Positions 17,745 through 26,626 of a stretch of 64,000 bases of DNA are shown here, piece after piece. The position numbers were made by a program, and so were the translations under genes. Source of the stretch: Cedecea lapagei (GTDB lineage Bacteria > Pseudomonadota > Gammaproteobacteria > Enterobacterales > Enterobacteriaceae); contig NZ_LR134201.1 of NCBI RefSeq assembly GCF_900635955.1, positions 2,046,001 to 2,110,000 of the forward strand, given 5' to 3'. The notes under the pieces were generated by a model. It made no database searches. It was given only the letters and a program-made list of their open reading frames with translations, and was not told the DNA's origin. Position 1 is the stretch's first letter, and each line of letters starts with the position of its first letter.

Positions 17745-17769
17745 GCCCCGCCCTGCGGGGCTTTTTTTT
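17745..17769 (+). terminator. Strong terminator of the pseudokinase operon
   Basis: A perfect 7-bp stem GCCCCGC/GCGGGGC (17745-17751 with 17755-17761), three-base loop, then eight T. Confidence 0.92.
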
Positions 17770-17894
17770 CGCTGGTAAATAGTCTGGTTTTTGCATTTTT
17801 GTCGTCAACGACATACGAAATTCGGAAAATTCAACTAAGTTTTTCAGGGAGTTGATCGCAACGTAGCTTGTTGCGTCCCGTCGAAGGAGAAGGA

Positions 17895-19652
17895 ATGATG
17901 ATAAAACCCGTTTTGCGCCGGCCCCCTGCATTATGTCTTGCGGCCCAGATGGCCGTTGCCGGTGCCCTATTAGGCCTCACGCCGCTTGCTGCACTTGCAG
18001 CCCAGGAAACCGAAACAGCCCGCCCTCCCCAGCCACAGTCGCCCGATGAGCTTTTTGGTCCGTTATTTATTGATGTGCAAACGGCAAAGCTTTTCCCCGA
18101 TCAGAAAACCTTTGCTGATGCGGTGCCCAAAGGCGACCCGCTGATGATCCTCGCGGATTATCGTATGCAGCGCAGGCTCTCCGGGTTCGATTTACGTCAT
18201 TTTGTTGACGTGAACTTTATCCTGCCGAAGGAAGAGGCAAAGCCTGAGCCGACCGAAGGGCAAAGCCTCCGGGAGCACATCAACGATCTTTGGCCGGCGC
18301 TGACTCGCACCGCCGACAGCACCAGCAAGTGGGATCCACTGCTCCCGCTGCCAAAAGCCTACGTTGTGCCGGGTGGCCGCTTCCAGGAGCTTTACTACTG
18401 GGACAGCTATTTCACCATGCTGGGGCTGGCAGAAAGCGGCCGCTGGGACGATGTGCAGAACATGGTCGACAATTTCGCAAATGAGATCGACACCTGGGGT
18501 TATATTCCCAACGGCAACCGCAGCTACTATCTGGGGCGTTCACAGCCACCGTTCTTCGCCATGATGGTTGAGCTGCTCGCGCAGAACAAAGGCGATGCCG
18601 TATACACAACTTATTTGCCGCAGTTGAAACAAGAATATGCCTGGTGGATGGAGGGTAGCGACGCCCTTAAGCCCGGCGATGCCCACGAACGCGTGGTGAA
18701 GCTTAAAAACGGCGCCCTGCTCAACCGCTACTGGGATGATAAAGATACGCCGCGCACCGAGGCCTATCTGGACGACGTCACCACGGCAAAAGAAACGCCA
18801 GCCCGTCCGGCAACCGATATCTATCGGGATCTCCGCGCCGCTGCCGCATCCGGCTGGGACTTTAGCTCACGCTGGATGGATAACCCGGCACAGCTCGGCA
18901 CGGTCAGGACCACAAGCATTGTGCCCGTTGACCTTAATGCGCTGCTGTACCAGCTGGAGAAGACGCTTGCTCACGCCAGTGAACTGGCAAAAGACAGCGC
19001 TGCCGCGGAGCACTATAAACAGGCCGCCAACGAGCGCCAAAAAGCCATTGAACAAAATCTGTGGAACGCTAAAGAGGGTTGGTACGCAGATTACGATCTC
19101 AAGAGCAATACCGTTCGAAATCCGCTGACCGCCGCCGCTCTGTTCCCGCTTTATGTTCATCTGGCCTCGCAGGAAAGAGCAGATAAAATGGTCAGGGTTA
19201 CGCGTCAGCATCTGCTCAACGCCGGCGGGGTTGCCGCAACCAGCCTGAAAACCACCCAGCAATGGGATGCGCCGAACGGCTGGGCGCCGCTGCAGTGGGT
19301 GGCGACAGAAGGCCTGCAAAACTACGGGCATAAAGATCTCGCGCTGGAGGTGAGTTTCCGGTTCCTGAGCAATGTGCAGAATGTCTTCAACAAAGAGCAT
19401 AAGCTGGTTGAGAAATACAATGTCACCGTAAGCGAAGCAGGCAGTGGCGGAGAGTATCCGCTGCAGGATGGCTTCGGCTGGACCAACGGCGTCGCGCTGA
19501 AAATGCTCGACCTGCTCTGCGGTAAAGAAAAACCCTGTGACAATGCGCCCGATAAACTGCCTTCGGCCACCCCTGGCCCGGTCACCGATACGGAACACCC
19601 CGTAGCGGAGAAAGCAGGAGATTCGCCGTCCGGCGCTAAACCTGCGCAATAA
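17895..19652 (+). CDS. treA: Periplasmic trehalase
   Basis: This glycoside hydrolase family 37 enzyme splits trehalose into two glucoses in the periplasm. The 585-residue product aligns throughout with E. coli TreA: LFGPLFIDVQTAKLFPDQKT, PGGRFQELYYWDSYFT, SQPPFFAMMVELLA, GWDFSSRWMD (catalytic Asp region) and GGEYPLQDGFGWTNG (catalytic Glu region). The N-terminus is a Sec signal that ends near LAALAAQ. The tail after about residue 545 is Pro/Thr-rich and variable, as in E. coli. The start is set by GAAGGAGAAGGA immediately upstream of ATGATG. A UUCG-loop terminator follows. Confidence 0.96.
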   Translation: MMIKPVLRRPPALCLAAQMAVAGALLGLTPLAALAAQETETARPPQPQSPDELFGPLFIDVQTAKLFPDQKTFADAVPKGDPLMILADYRMQRRLSGFDLRHFVDVNFILPKEEAKPEPTEGQSLREHINDLWPALTRTADSTSKWDPLLPLPKAYVVPGGRFQELYYWDSYFTMLGLAESGRWDDVQNMVDNFANEIDTWGYIPNGNRSYYLGRSQPPFFAMMVELLAQNKGDAVYTTYLPQLKQEYAWWMEGSDALKPGDAHERVVKLKNGALLNRYWDDKDTPRTEAYLDDVTTAKETPARPATDIYRDLRAAAASGWDFSSRWMDNPAQLGTVRTTSIVPVDLNALLYQLEKTLAHASELAKDSAAAEHYKQAANERQKAIEQNLWNAKEGWYADYDLKSNTVRNPLTAAALFPLYVHLASQERADKMVRVTRQHLLNAGGVAATSLKTTQQWDAPNGWAPLQWVATEGLQNYGHKDLALEVSFRFLSNVQNVFNKEHKLVEKYNVTVSEAGSGGEYPLQDGFGWTNGVALKMLDLLCGKEKPCDNAPDKLPSATPGPVTDTEHPVAEKAGDSPSGAKPAQ

Positions 19653-19658
19653 TATCTC

Positions 19659-19679
19659 AGCGGCTTCGGCCGCTTTTTT
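19659..19679 (+). terminator. Terminator of treA
   Basis: AGCGGC/GCCGCT stem with the stable TTCG tetraloop (19659-19674) and a run of six T. Confidence 0.92.
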
Positions 19680-19874
19680 AATCTTGCTATCGAGCTTCGC
19701 CAGAGAATATGGTTTCCCGGTGAAATATCATTCAATAATAAGTTTCCCGTTATTCATTTACCAAATGAATATAAAGCGTTAACTATTCTTCGCCGCCCAA
19801 TAAATGCACTCGCCGACAGTTTAATAAAAAACAGCCTCTCAACCGTTCATAATTTGACCTCAAACAAATAAACA

Positions 19875-19902
19875 ATCGCTATATATGAAAGTATATAGCG
19901 AG
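19875..19902 (+). promoter_or_regulatory. ModE (molybdate-sensor) binding site
   Basis: ATCGCTATATA (19875-19885), six bases, then TATATAGCGAG (19892-19902). The published ModE consensus as I recall it is ATCGCTATATA-N6-TATATAACGAT, so the left half is exact and the right half matches 9 of 11, with exact spacing. It lies 30 bases before the binding-protein gene that opens the ABC/ModD/TonB operon. Molybdate-bound ModE would most likely repress. The right arm is close to where a -35 for TATTAA (19915-19920) would fall. Confidence 0.82.
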
Positions 19903-19932
19903 TTTTGCTCAGGCTATTAACGGAATAAATAA

Positions 19933-20958
19933 ATGTCGATAACAAGAAGAGTGCTTTTACAGGGACTGGCTACCGGCGCGCTATGCCGGGCGGCGCCGCT
20001 ATTTGCCTCCGCGCCCGCCCGTCAGGTAATCAACACGCTCCCCGCCCCGCAGAGCATTCACCGGGTTGTGAGCGCAGGTGCACCGGCTGACCTATTAATG
20101 TTGGCGGCGGCGCCTGAAAAATTGTCTGGCCTCTCCTCTTTCGACTTTAGCCGTGAAGCCAGTGGCCTGTTTCCGGAAGTTATTCGTCAGCTGCCTGAAT
20201 ATGGCCGACTTGTCGGCGGCGGCAGGACTTTGTCGCTGGAGAAATTATTATCCCTTCAGCCTGATTTAATTATCGATTGCGGCAGCACGGATGAAACCTG
20301 GCGCTCTCAGGCAAAACGTATTGCCAGCCAGACAAAAATCCCCTGGGTTTTACTTAACGGTGAGCTGGCTCAGTCGGCGCAGCAATTCACCGCCGTCGGT
20401 GAAATTCTGGGGGTAGAAAAACGAACCCAGAAGCAAGCCGAGCTGGCTCAGCATTTTATTTCTGAGGCGCAGGCCTTCTCTCGCACCGCTGCCGCTCATC
20501 TTCGTTTTTATGCTGCCAGAGGGCCACGTGGGCTTGAAACTGGCCTACAAGGCTCGTTACACACCGAAGCGGCAGAGCTTCTGGGATTAGAAAACGTCGC
20601 GCGAATTGCGGGCCGCAGCGGTCTGACTCAGGTGTCGATAGAGAATTTGCTGCTATGGCAGCCGGATATTATCCTGGTGCAGGATAAAACCACCCTGGCA
20701 AGCCTGCTGAAGGATCCGGCATGGCAGGGGGTCTCCGCGGTCGCCCATCGCCGCATCCTGTTGCTCGACGGTCTGCCTTTTGGCTGGCTGGATGCACCGC
20801 CAGGCATCAACCGCCTGCTCGGCATGCGCCGGCTGCAGGCATGGCTTGATCCGGCCGTGGCGACTCAGTTGCAGGCTGATATGCAGCACTACAGCAGGCT
20901 TTTTTGGCACCGCGAGCTGAGTGAAAAACGCTATAAAACGCTCGTGGATGACCTATGA
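19933..20958 (+). CDS. Periplasmic substrate-binding protein of a FecCD-type ABC transporter
   Basis: The 341-residue precursor starts MSITRRVLLQGLATGALC, a twin-arginine-like signal. The mature part has the two-lobed BtuF/FhuD-type fold: IHRVVSAGAPADLLMLAA, LQPDLIIDCGS in the first lobe, and IENLLLWQPDIILV, RRILLLDGLPFG in the second. This cluster holds proteins for iron-siderophores, cobalamin, haem and molybdate/tungstate (MolA type). The ModE site upstream and ModD in the operon argue for molybdate, tungstate or a complex of them. It overlaps the permease gene by four bases (ATGA). Confidence 0.82.
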   Translation: MSITRRVLLQGLATGALCRAAPLFASAPARQVINTLPAPQSIHRVVSAGAPADLLMLAAAPEKLSGLSSFDFSREASGLFPEVIRQLPEYGRLVGGGRTLSLEKLLSLQPDLIIDCGSTDETWRSQAKRIASQTKIPWVLLNGELAQSAQQFTAVGEILGVEKRTQKQAELAQHFISEAQAFSRTAAAHLRFYAARGPRGLETGLQGSLHTEAAELLGLENVARIAGRSGLTQVSIENLLLWQPDIILVQDKTTLASLLKDPAWQGVSAVAHRRILLLDGLPFGWLDAPPGINRLLGMRRLQAWLDPAVATQLQADMQHYSRLFWHRELSEKRYKTLVDDL

Positions 20959-21944
20959 GACGTGTTTCTCTCACGGCCTTACTTTGCCTGAGCCTCGCGG
21001 CGTCAATGAGCATTGCCACCCTTTCGGGTGCGTGGCACCTGAGCCTGCTGCAAATAGCGGAATTGATCTTACCGTTTGGTGAAACCAGCCTTTCTCCTCA
21101 GGCACAGATTGTCTTTTGGCAAGTTCGCCTGCCCCGCATTATGACCGGTTTGCTTATTGGCGCAGCGCTGGCCGCGGCGGGAACCACCTATCAGGGCATC
21201 TTCCGCAACCCGTTAGTCTCACCGGATATCCTTGGGGTTTCCGCTGGCGCCGGACTGGGCGCAAGCCTTGCCATCTGGTGTGGAATGCCAATAGAGATTG
21301 TTCAACTTTTTGCCTTCTGCGGCGGGCTGCTGGTGGTATACGGCGTATTGTTCATCACCCGCGCCAGCACACGCCACGATCCGGTGTTAACCCTGGTGCT
21401 GGCAGGTATTGCCCTTGGTACGGTGGCCGGTGCCGGGATTTCGCTGATTAAAATTATTGCCGACCCTTATACCCAGCTGCCGTCGATTACCTTCTGGCTG
21501 TTGGGCGGGCTGTCGACGGTCACCCCCGCTGACTTGCTGCTTTGCGCCCCGCTCATCGTTGCGGCCATGCTGCCTCTCCTCCTGCTGCGCTGGCGGATGA
21601 ACCTGCTGACGCTCTCCGATGATGAAGCCACCTCACTCGGTATCAACGTAAAGCGGCTGCGTCTGGTGCTTATCGTCTGCGCCACGCTAATGACCGCCAG
21701 CGCCGTTTCCGTCGCCGGGATTATCGGCTGGATTGGCCTGGTGGTTCCCCATATCAGTCGCCTGATGATTGGCAGCAACCACCAGCGCCTCCTGCCAGTT
21801 GCAATGTGCCTCGGCGCCACATTGCTGTTGATCACCGATACGCTCGCCCGAACCCTGGCCAGCACGGAAATTCCGCTGGGGATCCTCACCGCCTTTATCG
21901 GTGCCCCTTTCTTTTTAAGCCTGCTGTTAAGGAGGCAGGAATGA
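20955..21944 (+). CDS. FecCD-family ABC transporter permease
   Basis: The 329-residue integral membrane protein has about ten helices. FecCD/BtuC hallmarks include FWQVRLPRIMTGLLIGAALA near the N-terminus, TYQGIFRNPLVSPDILGVSAGAGLGAS, and the C-terminal GIIGWIGLVVPHISRLMIGSNH that contacts the ATPase. It would form the homodimeric pore for the cargo delivered by the preceding binding protein. Overlaps of four bases at both ends (ATGA) show tight coupling with its partners. This is the class used for metal chelates and, in the MolBCA type, molybdate. Confidence 0.9.
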   Translation: MRRVSLTALLCLSLAASMSIATLSGAWHLSLLQIAELILPFGETSLSPQAQIVFWQVRLPRIMTGLLIGAALAAAGTTYQGIFRNPLVSPDILGVSAGAGLGASLAIWCGMPIEIVQLFAFCGGLLVVYGVLFITRASTRHDPVLTLVLAGIALGTVAGAGISLIKIIADPYTQLPSITFWLLGGLSTVTPADLLLCAPLIVAAMLPLLLLRWRMNLLTLSDDEATSLGINVKRLRLVLIVCATLMTASAVSVAGIIGWIGLVVPHISRLMIGSNHQRLLPVAMCLGATLLLITDTLARTLASTEIPLGILTAFIGAPFFLSLLLRRQE

Positions 21945-22699
21945 CGCTACTGAACGTTGAACAGGCCACGCTGGGCTATGCGGACAGGCCGGTCCTGAGG
22001 AACGTCTCTTTTTCACTGAACGCTGGCACATTTTGCTGCCTGCTGGGCAGCAACGGCTGTGGAAAAACAACCCTGCTGCGTAGCATTCTCGGCGTGCTGC
22101 CCCTTCAGTCAGGCGAGATAAACCTCCATGGCGTGCCGCTCGCCGGCCTTTCAACACGGGATAAAGCCCGACTGGTCGCCTGGGTTCCGCAGGCTCATGA
22201 AGGGGCGTTTACTTTCAGCGTCATTGAAATGGTGATGATGGGACTGACGCCACGGATGGGTATTTTTTCCACGCCGGGTGCCCATGAACACCGGCTGGCA
22301 ATGCAGCAGTTGGAGACCATGGGCATAGCGCATCTCACTCTGCGGCACTGGGCGGCTCTTAGCGGCGGAGAACGCCAGCAGGTGCTGATTGCCCGCGCCC
22401 TGGTACAGCAGCCTCGCCTGTTGCTGATGGACGAGCCGGCTTCCAGCCTCGATTTCGGCAACCAAATCAGGCTGCTGGATACTTTGAAACGGCTAAAAGA
22501 GGTCGGCACCACGCTGCTGATGGCGACCCATCATCCCCTCCACGCCAGGGCGATTGCCGACAGTGTGATACGTATCGAACCGGACGGCTGCCTCACCCAC
22601 GACGCCCCCGCAGCCCAACTCCGCACCGACAGCCTCGCTGCGCTTTACGGCCTGACCACAGGGCAAATACGCAGCCACCTCAAATATTCTCTGCCTTAA
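21941..22699 (+). CDS. ABC transporter ATP-binding protein (FepC/BtuD/MolC type)
   Basis: The 252-residue ATPase has Walker A GSNGCGKTT (about 36-44), Q-loop Gln84, signature LSGGERQQ (140-147), Walker B LLLMDEP (160-166) and the switch histidine in MATHHP. The start is ATG 21941, overlapping the permease stop and preceded by AAGGAGGCAGGA. The longer frame from 21806 is read-through of the permease gene. It powers import with the two upstream components. Confidence 0.93.
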   Translation: MTLLNVEQATLGYADRPVLRNVSFSLNAGTFCCLLGSNGCGKTTLLRSILGVLPLQSGEINLHGVPLAGLSTRDKARLVAWVPQAHEGAFTFSVIEMVMMGLTPRMGIFSTPGAHEHRLAMQQLETMGIAHLTLRHWAALSGGERQQVLIARALVQQPRLLLMDEPASSLDFGNQIRLLDTLKRLKEVGTTLLMATHHPLHARAIADSVIRIEPDGCLTHDAPAAQLRTDSLAALYGLTTGQIRSHLKYSLP

Positions 22700-22705
22700 G
22701 GAAGC

Positions 22706-23521
22706 ATGATGCTTATCGACTCTATTGATTTCGCCGCCCTCTACAAACAGCAGCTGCAGCTCGCACACCGTTCGGAAAAGGCGCCCGGGCACTGGGATGC
22801 CAGGGCAGAAAAAATGGCCGCAAACTGCATCTCGCCCGCCGGCGGGTATCTTCAACAGCTGCTGCAAAAAATCAACCTACGCGGCGCGGAAACCCTCTTC
22901 GATATGGGCTGTGGCCCGGGAACCGTGGCGCTGGCCCTGGCTGACAGGCTGAGCCACGTATACGGGGTAGATTACAGCCAGGGCATGCTTGACGTCTCCG
23001 CCCGCCGCGCCGGTGAGGCTGGCGCCGCCAATACCACCTGGATAAAACGTGCGTGGGAAGAGCCCTGGGATGATTTGCCGGTGTGCGACATCGCCGTCGC
23101 CTCTCGCTCCACGCTTGTTGCCGACATGTATCAGGCCATGAGCAAACTCAACCGACAGGCAAGGCTACGTGTTTATACCACTCACCTGGTAAATCCAACC
23201 TTTATGTCCCCCGTGATCCAACGGGTGATGGACCGGGAAGTCGTGGAGCTGCCAACCTATATTTATGCGCTGAATGTACTTTATCAAATGGGTATTCACG
23301 CGAGGGTGGAGTTTATTCGTGGGCATAATCAGGGCCTGGATAACAGCACCTTCGAGCGCTTCCTCGATAACGTAGCCTGGACCCACGGCGCGCTAACGGA
23401 GGATGAACGCCTGCGCCTTTACGACTGGTATCAGCGGCAGGATGCCGACGCGATTGCCTCCCCCTCTCGTGACTGGGCATTGCTCTACTGGGACAAGGCG
23501 CCCTGGGGAGTAGAGGGATGA
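22706..23521 (+). CDS. Class I SAM-dependent methyltransferase in the ModE-box operon
   Basis: The 271-residue soluble protein has the SAM-binding motif I D66-MGCGPG (TLFDMGCGPGTVALALAD), motif II near VYGVDYSQGML and motif III-like DIAVASRSTL. The C-terminal part is unlike rRNA or small-molecule families I know. It sits six bases after the ATPase gene and overlaps modD by four bases, so it is made together with the importer. It may methylate a ligand that carries the metal or a pathway intermediate. Nothing in the sequence names the acceptor. A second ATG at 22709 is equally possible. Confidence 0.78.
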   Translation: MMLIDSIDFAALYKQQLQLAHRSEKAPGHWDARAEKMAANCISPAGGYLQQLLQKINLRGAETLFDMGCGPGTVALALADRLSHVYGVDYSQGMLDVSARRAGEAGAANTTWIKRAWEEPWDDLPVCDIAVASRSTLVADMYQAMSKLNRQARLRVYTTHLVNPTFMSPVIQRVMDREVVELPTYIYALNVLYQMGIHARVEFIRGHNQGLDNSTFERFLDNVAWTHGALTEDERLRLYDWYQRQDADAIASPSRDWALLYWDKAPWGVEG

Positions 23522-24372
23522 TTTTTATTCCGCAAGCGCAAACCGATGCCTGGCTGCTTGAGGATATCGCTCAGGGAGACCTGACAACCCGCGCGCTGGG
23601 TATCGGGGCCTGCCCCGGAAACATGGAGTTTATTCACCGTGATGGCGGCTGTGTCAGCGGGCTTGCCGCCGCCTCTCAAATGCTTCAAAGCCTTGGGCTT
23701 ACCGTCTGCGCCTCCGTTATCGACGGCGAAATCGTTAAGCCCGGCCAGCGCCTGCTCGCCGCAAGAGGAAACGCTGCTGCGCTACATCAGGGCTGGAAAG
23801 CCGCACAAAACGTCATTGAGTGGAGCTGCGGTGTCTCAAACGAAGTGGCCGCTATGCTGGCTCTTCTGCGTACACGTCATCCGTCTGGTCATATTGCCTG
23901 CACCCGCAAAACAATACCCGGCACAAAGCTTCTGGCTACCCAGGCCGTTCTGGCGGCTGGCGGCCTGATTCATCGTTCCGGCTGCGGCGAAAGCATCCTG
24001 CTCTTTGCCAACCATCGCCGCTTTATGCGCGACGAGCAAGACTGGTTCGCCATGATAAACAGGCTCAGGCAGGCGGCGCCGGAGAAAAAGATTGTTGTTG
24101 AGGCTGAAACGTCTGATGAAGCGATGTCGGCCCTTGCGGCTGAGCCGGATGTTTTACAGCTGGATAAGTTTACCCCCGAGCAGGCAGAGGATATTGCCGA
24201 TCGGGCTTTACAGGTTGCACCAGATTGCAAACTGGCGCTTGCGGGCGGGATAACGCTCACCACGCTGGAACGCTATCTGGAGTGCGGCATTACGCTCTTT
24301 ATCACCTCCGCCCCCTACTACGCTCGCCCTGCCGATATCAAGGTCAGGCTCATGCCGTGTAACACGGGCTAA
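23518..24372 (+). CDS. modD: ModD, quinolinate phosphoribosyltransferase-like molybdenum-associated protein
   Basis: The 284-residue protein is a paralogue of NadC. It keeps the phosphoribosyltransferase core: C-T129-RKT-IPGTKLL, H152-R in GLIHRSGCGES, the acidic VVEAET strand, VLQLDKF and ALAGGITL. ModD proteins are found with molybdate transport genes, but their reaction is not known to me. The specific insertion HRSGCGESILLFANHRR differs from NadC (usually HR-G-D), arguing against a duplicate quinolinate enzyme. Start and stop overlap the methyltransferase gene (ATGA), showing coupling. Confidence 0.88.
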   Translation: MIFIPQAQTDAWLLEDIAQGDLTTRALGIGACPGNMEFIHRDGGCVSGLAAASQMLQSLGLTVCASVIDGEIVKPGQRLLAARGNAAALHQGWKAAQNVIEWSCGVSNEVAAMLALLRTRHPSGHIACTRKTIPGTKLLATQAVLAAGGLIHRSGCGESILLFANHRRFMRDEQDWFAMINRLRQAAPEKKIVVEAETSDEAMSALAAEPDVLQLDKFTPEQAEDIADRALQVAPDCKLALAGGITLTTLERYLECGITLFITSAPYYARPADIKVRLMPCNTG

Positions 24373-24394
24373 TCCTCCACCAGGGAAGAAACAA

Positions 24395-26359
24395 ATGAAA
24401 CCAGGAATAAGCTATCTTTGTGCCTCCATGTCGCTGGCGCTGGCACAGCCGGCACTCGGCGATCGGGAAACGGACAGCATGACGGTCTGGTCAAGCCCGG
24501 TCTCTGCCACCACCGATATCCTCGGCCAGGAGACGATGGAAAAGCTGGATAAAAAGAATGTCGCAGAAGCTCTGGCAACCGTACCCGGCGTTACGCTACA
24601 AAAAACAGGTAACCGGAACGAGCGCCAGGTCAAAGTGCGAGGTTTTGACAGCCGCCAGGTGCCTGTTTTTCTCGACGGCGTTCCCATCTATGTTCCCTAC
24701 GACGGAAACTTCGATTTAGGCCGTATTTTAACCTCTGATACGGCCACTCTCGAGGTGTCGAAAGACTACTCCTCCCTGCTACAGGGGCCAAACCAGATGG
24801 GCGGATCCATCAATATTACCACCCAAAAACCCGGTCAACCGCTGGCAGGACGGCTGGGCTATCGCCAGGGCTGGAGCCGTGGCAACGCCAATGCACAAGA
24901 GATGCACTCATCTTTAGGCATCAGTAATGACCTGGGATTTGTTCAGCTTAGCGGCAGCAGATTAAAACAAGACTACCTCGGCCTGCCGCACGGCGTCGGC
25001 AGCGCTGCAATCGGGGATAGCGGCAGGATGATTAACTCAGCGGCCAAGGATAGCAACGGCGTAATGAAAATCGGATTTACGCCCCGGGCTAACGACGAGT
25101 ACACCTTTACTTATATTAATCAGGACGGTGAAAAAGAGAGCCCGCCTTATGCCGGCTCCCTGCAGGCGCCTCGCTACTGGCAGTGGCCGCAGTATGACAA
25201 AGAGAGCTATTACTATCAGGGCACAACGCATTTAGGCGAACGTTTCACGCTAAAAAGCCGTCTCTATCACGACAGTTTTAAAAATACGCTGCTGCTACAC
25301 AACACGCTGAAAGATTTGCAGAGACAGAGTGGAAGCTACAGCCACTACGCGGACTTCAGCACCGGCGGCGGCATACAACTCTCGGCGGAGGTAGGTAAAA
25401 GCGATCTCCTCTCCTTTGCCGTTAACTGGAAAAATGACACACACAGGGAGAAAGGCGCTCCGGCCGCACCGTACGATCGCTATCGGGATCGTACCTGGTC
25501 CATTGCCAGCGAATATCAGTGGGCGGCGACCCGGAATATGGACATCGTCAGCGGCATAAGTTACGACTGGCGCGACAGCGTTCAGGGAATGAAACATGAA
25601 AAAAATGGCAGCCTGACCTTCTATGAAAACAACAGTCGAATGGCATTTAACTGGCAGGTTTTGGCCCGATATCATTTTGACGTTCAGGATACACTCTCAT
25701 TTGCACTGTCTGACCGCACCCGATTCCCTACGCTCAAGGAGCGGTATACCACCTCCAGGCCAGCAATGAACCAAATCGCGCTGGTTAACCCTCAGCTTAA
25801 ACCGGAGCGGGCACAAAACGTGGCCCTGACCTGGAGCGGGCAGATCAACAACGACTGGCGCTATGAAACCAGCGTCTGGTACAACCGCATCAGCGACGCC
25901 ATTTTGTCAAAATCCATCAGCGATGAGTTAATCCAGAACCAGAATAGCGGGCGTATTGACTACAGCGGGATAGATGCAGGCATTAACGGCAGCCCATTTA
26001 GCGCGCTCGACGTGGGGATCGGCTATGGCCTTATTCACGCTGAGGTTAAATCCGGAGAGGTGGGTAAAGTGACGGGTCAGCCAACCCAGACCCTGCTGTC
26101 ATGGCTGACGCTCAGGCCGCGGGACGCCCTGAGTATCACCCTGTCGGAAGAGGCACGCACAGCCAGCTACAGCAGCAGCAGCGGTAAACAGAAAGCTGCG
26201 GGATTCGCCGTTACGCATCTGCGGGTGGACTATGATGTGGGTCATGGGGTTAGCGTTAACGCCTCGGTGAACAACCTGTTCGACAGCAAGTATGCCTACA
26301 GTGAAGGATTTATTGAGGAAGGCCGTAATCTGTGGGCCGGTATCGACTATAAGTTTTGA
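24395..26359 (+). CDS. TonB-dependent outer-membrane receptor, last gene of the ModE-box operon
   Basis: The 654-residue precursor has a short signal (to about residue 22, ALG), a TonB box-like DSMTV and a plug domain: ALATVPGVTLQKTGNRNERQ, VRGFDSRQVPVFLDGVPIY, LLQGPNQMGGSINITTQKP. A 22-strand barrel ends WAGIDYKF with terminal Phe. At 654 residues it is on the small side, close to BtuB or heme-type receptors. It starts 22 bases after modD behind CAGGGAAGAAAC, so it belongs to the operon. It would bring a large or scarce metal complex across the outer membrane for the ABC importer. The ligand is inferred to contain Mo or W. Confidence 0.88.
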   Translation: MKPGISYLCASMSLALAQPALGDRETDSMTVWSSPVSATTDILGQETMEKLDKKNVAEALATVPGVTLQKTGNRNERQVKVRGFDSRQVPVFLDGVPIYVPYDGNFDLGRILTSDTATLEVSKDYSSLLQGPNQMGGSINITTQKPGQPLAGRLGYRQGWSRGNANAQEMHSSLGISNDLGFVQLSGSRLKQDYLGLPHGVGSAAIGDSGRMINSAAKDSNGVMKIGFTPRANDEYTFTYINQDGEKESPPYAGSLQAPRYWQWPQYDKESYYYQGTTHLGERFTLKSRLYHDSFKNTLLLHNTLKDLQRQSGSYSHYADFSTGGGIQLSAEVGKSDLLSFAVNWKNDTHREKGAPAAPYDRYRDRTWSIASEYQWAATRNMDIVSGISYDWRDSVQGMKHEKNGSLTFYENNSRMAFNWQVLARYHFDVQDTLSFALSDRTRFPTLKERYTTSRPAMNQIALVNPQLKPERAQNVALTWSGQINNDWRYETSVWYNRISDAILSKSISDELIQNQNSGRIDYSGIDAGINGSPFSALDVGIGYGLIHAEVKSGEVGKVTGQPTQTLLSWLTLRPRDALSITLSEEARTASYSSSSGKQKAAGFAVTHLRVDYDVGHGVSVNASVNNLFDSKYAYSEGFIEEGRNLWAGIDYKF

Positions 26360-26442
26360 TCCTGAGTCAATCCCCTGCCGAGAGGTGTACCGCAGGGGAA
26401 TCTCCAACACCGACACTCGCCAGAACCATTTCACTCGCAACA

Positions 26443-26477
26443 GCCCCATGAAATCATTAGTTATTTCATGGGCTTTT
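26443..26477 (+). terminator. Terminator after the ModE-box operon
   Basis: A 10-bp stem (26445-26454 with 26463-26472) is followed by CTTTT. A second hairpin without a T run (26372-26378 with 26392-26398) lies between the receptor stop and this site. Confidence 0.75.
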
Positions 26478-26510
26478 ACGCATAAAAATCACCAGCTCGC
26501 TTGATCATGC

Positions 26511-26539
26511 AAATAATAACGATAATAATTCGCATTCGA
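26511..26539 (+). promoter_or_regulatory. Fur-box-like sequence upstream of foxA
   Basis: The stretch is a chain of AATAAT/GATAAT hexamers, and GATAATAATTCGCATTC (from 26521) matches 12 of 19 positions of the Fur consensus. Its place about 90 bases before a siderophore receptor gene suits iron repression. This is pattern-based. Confidence 0.5.
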
Positions 26540-26626
26540 AATCGCATACAGAAATTGCGTTTTCCCGTCGCAGGCCGACGGAGGACTTCCATCAGGATGA
26601 TGACCTCGATACTTCCGGACAAAAAA

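Noticed and set aside
19875..19902. Fur box upstream of the ABC/TonB operon
   Set aside because: The palindrome does not resemble GATAATGATAATCATTATC, but fits the ModE consensus in both arms and spacing.
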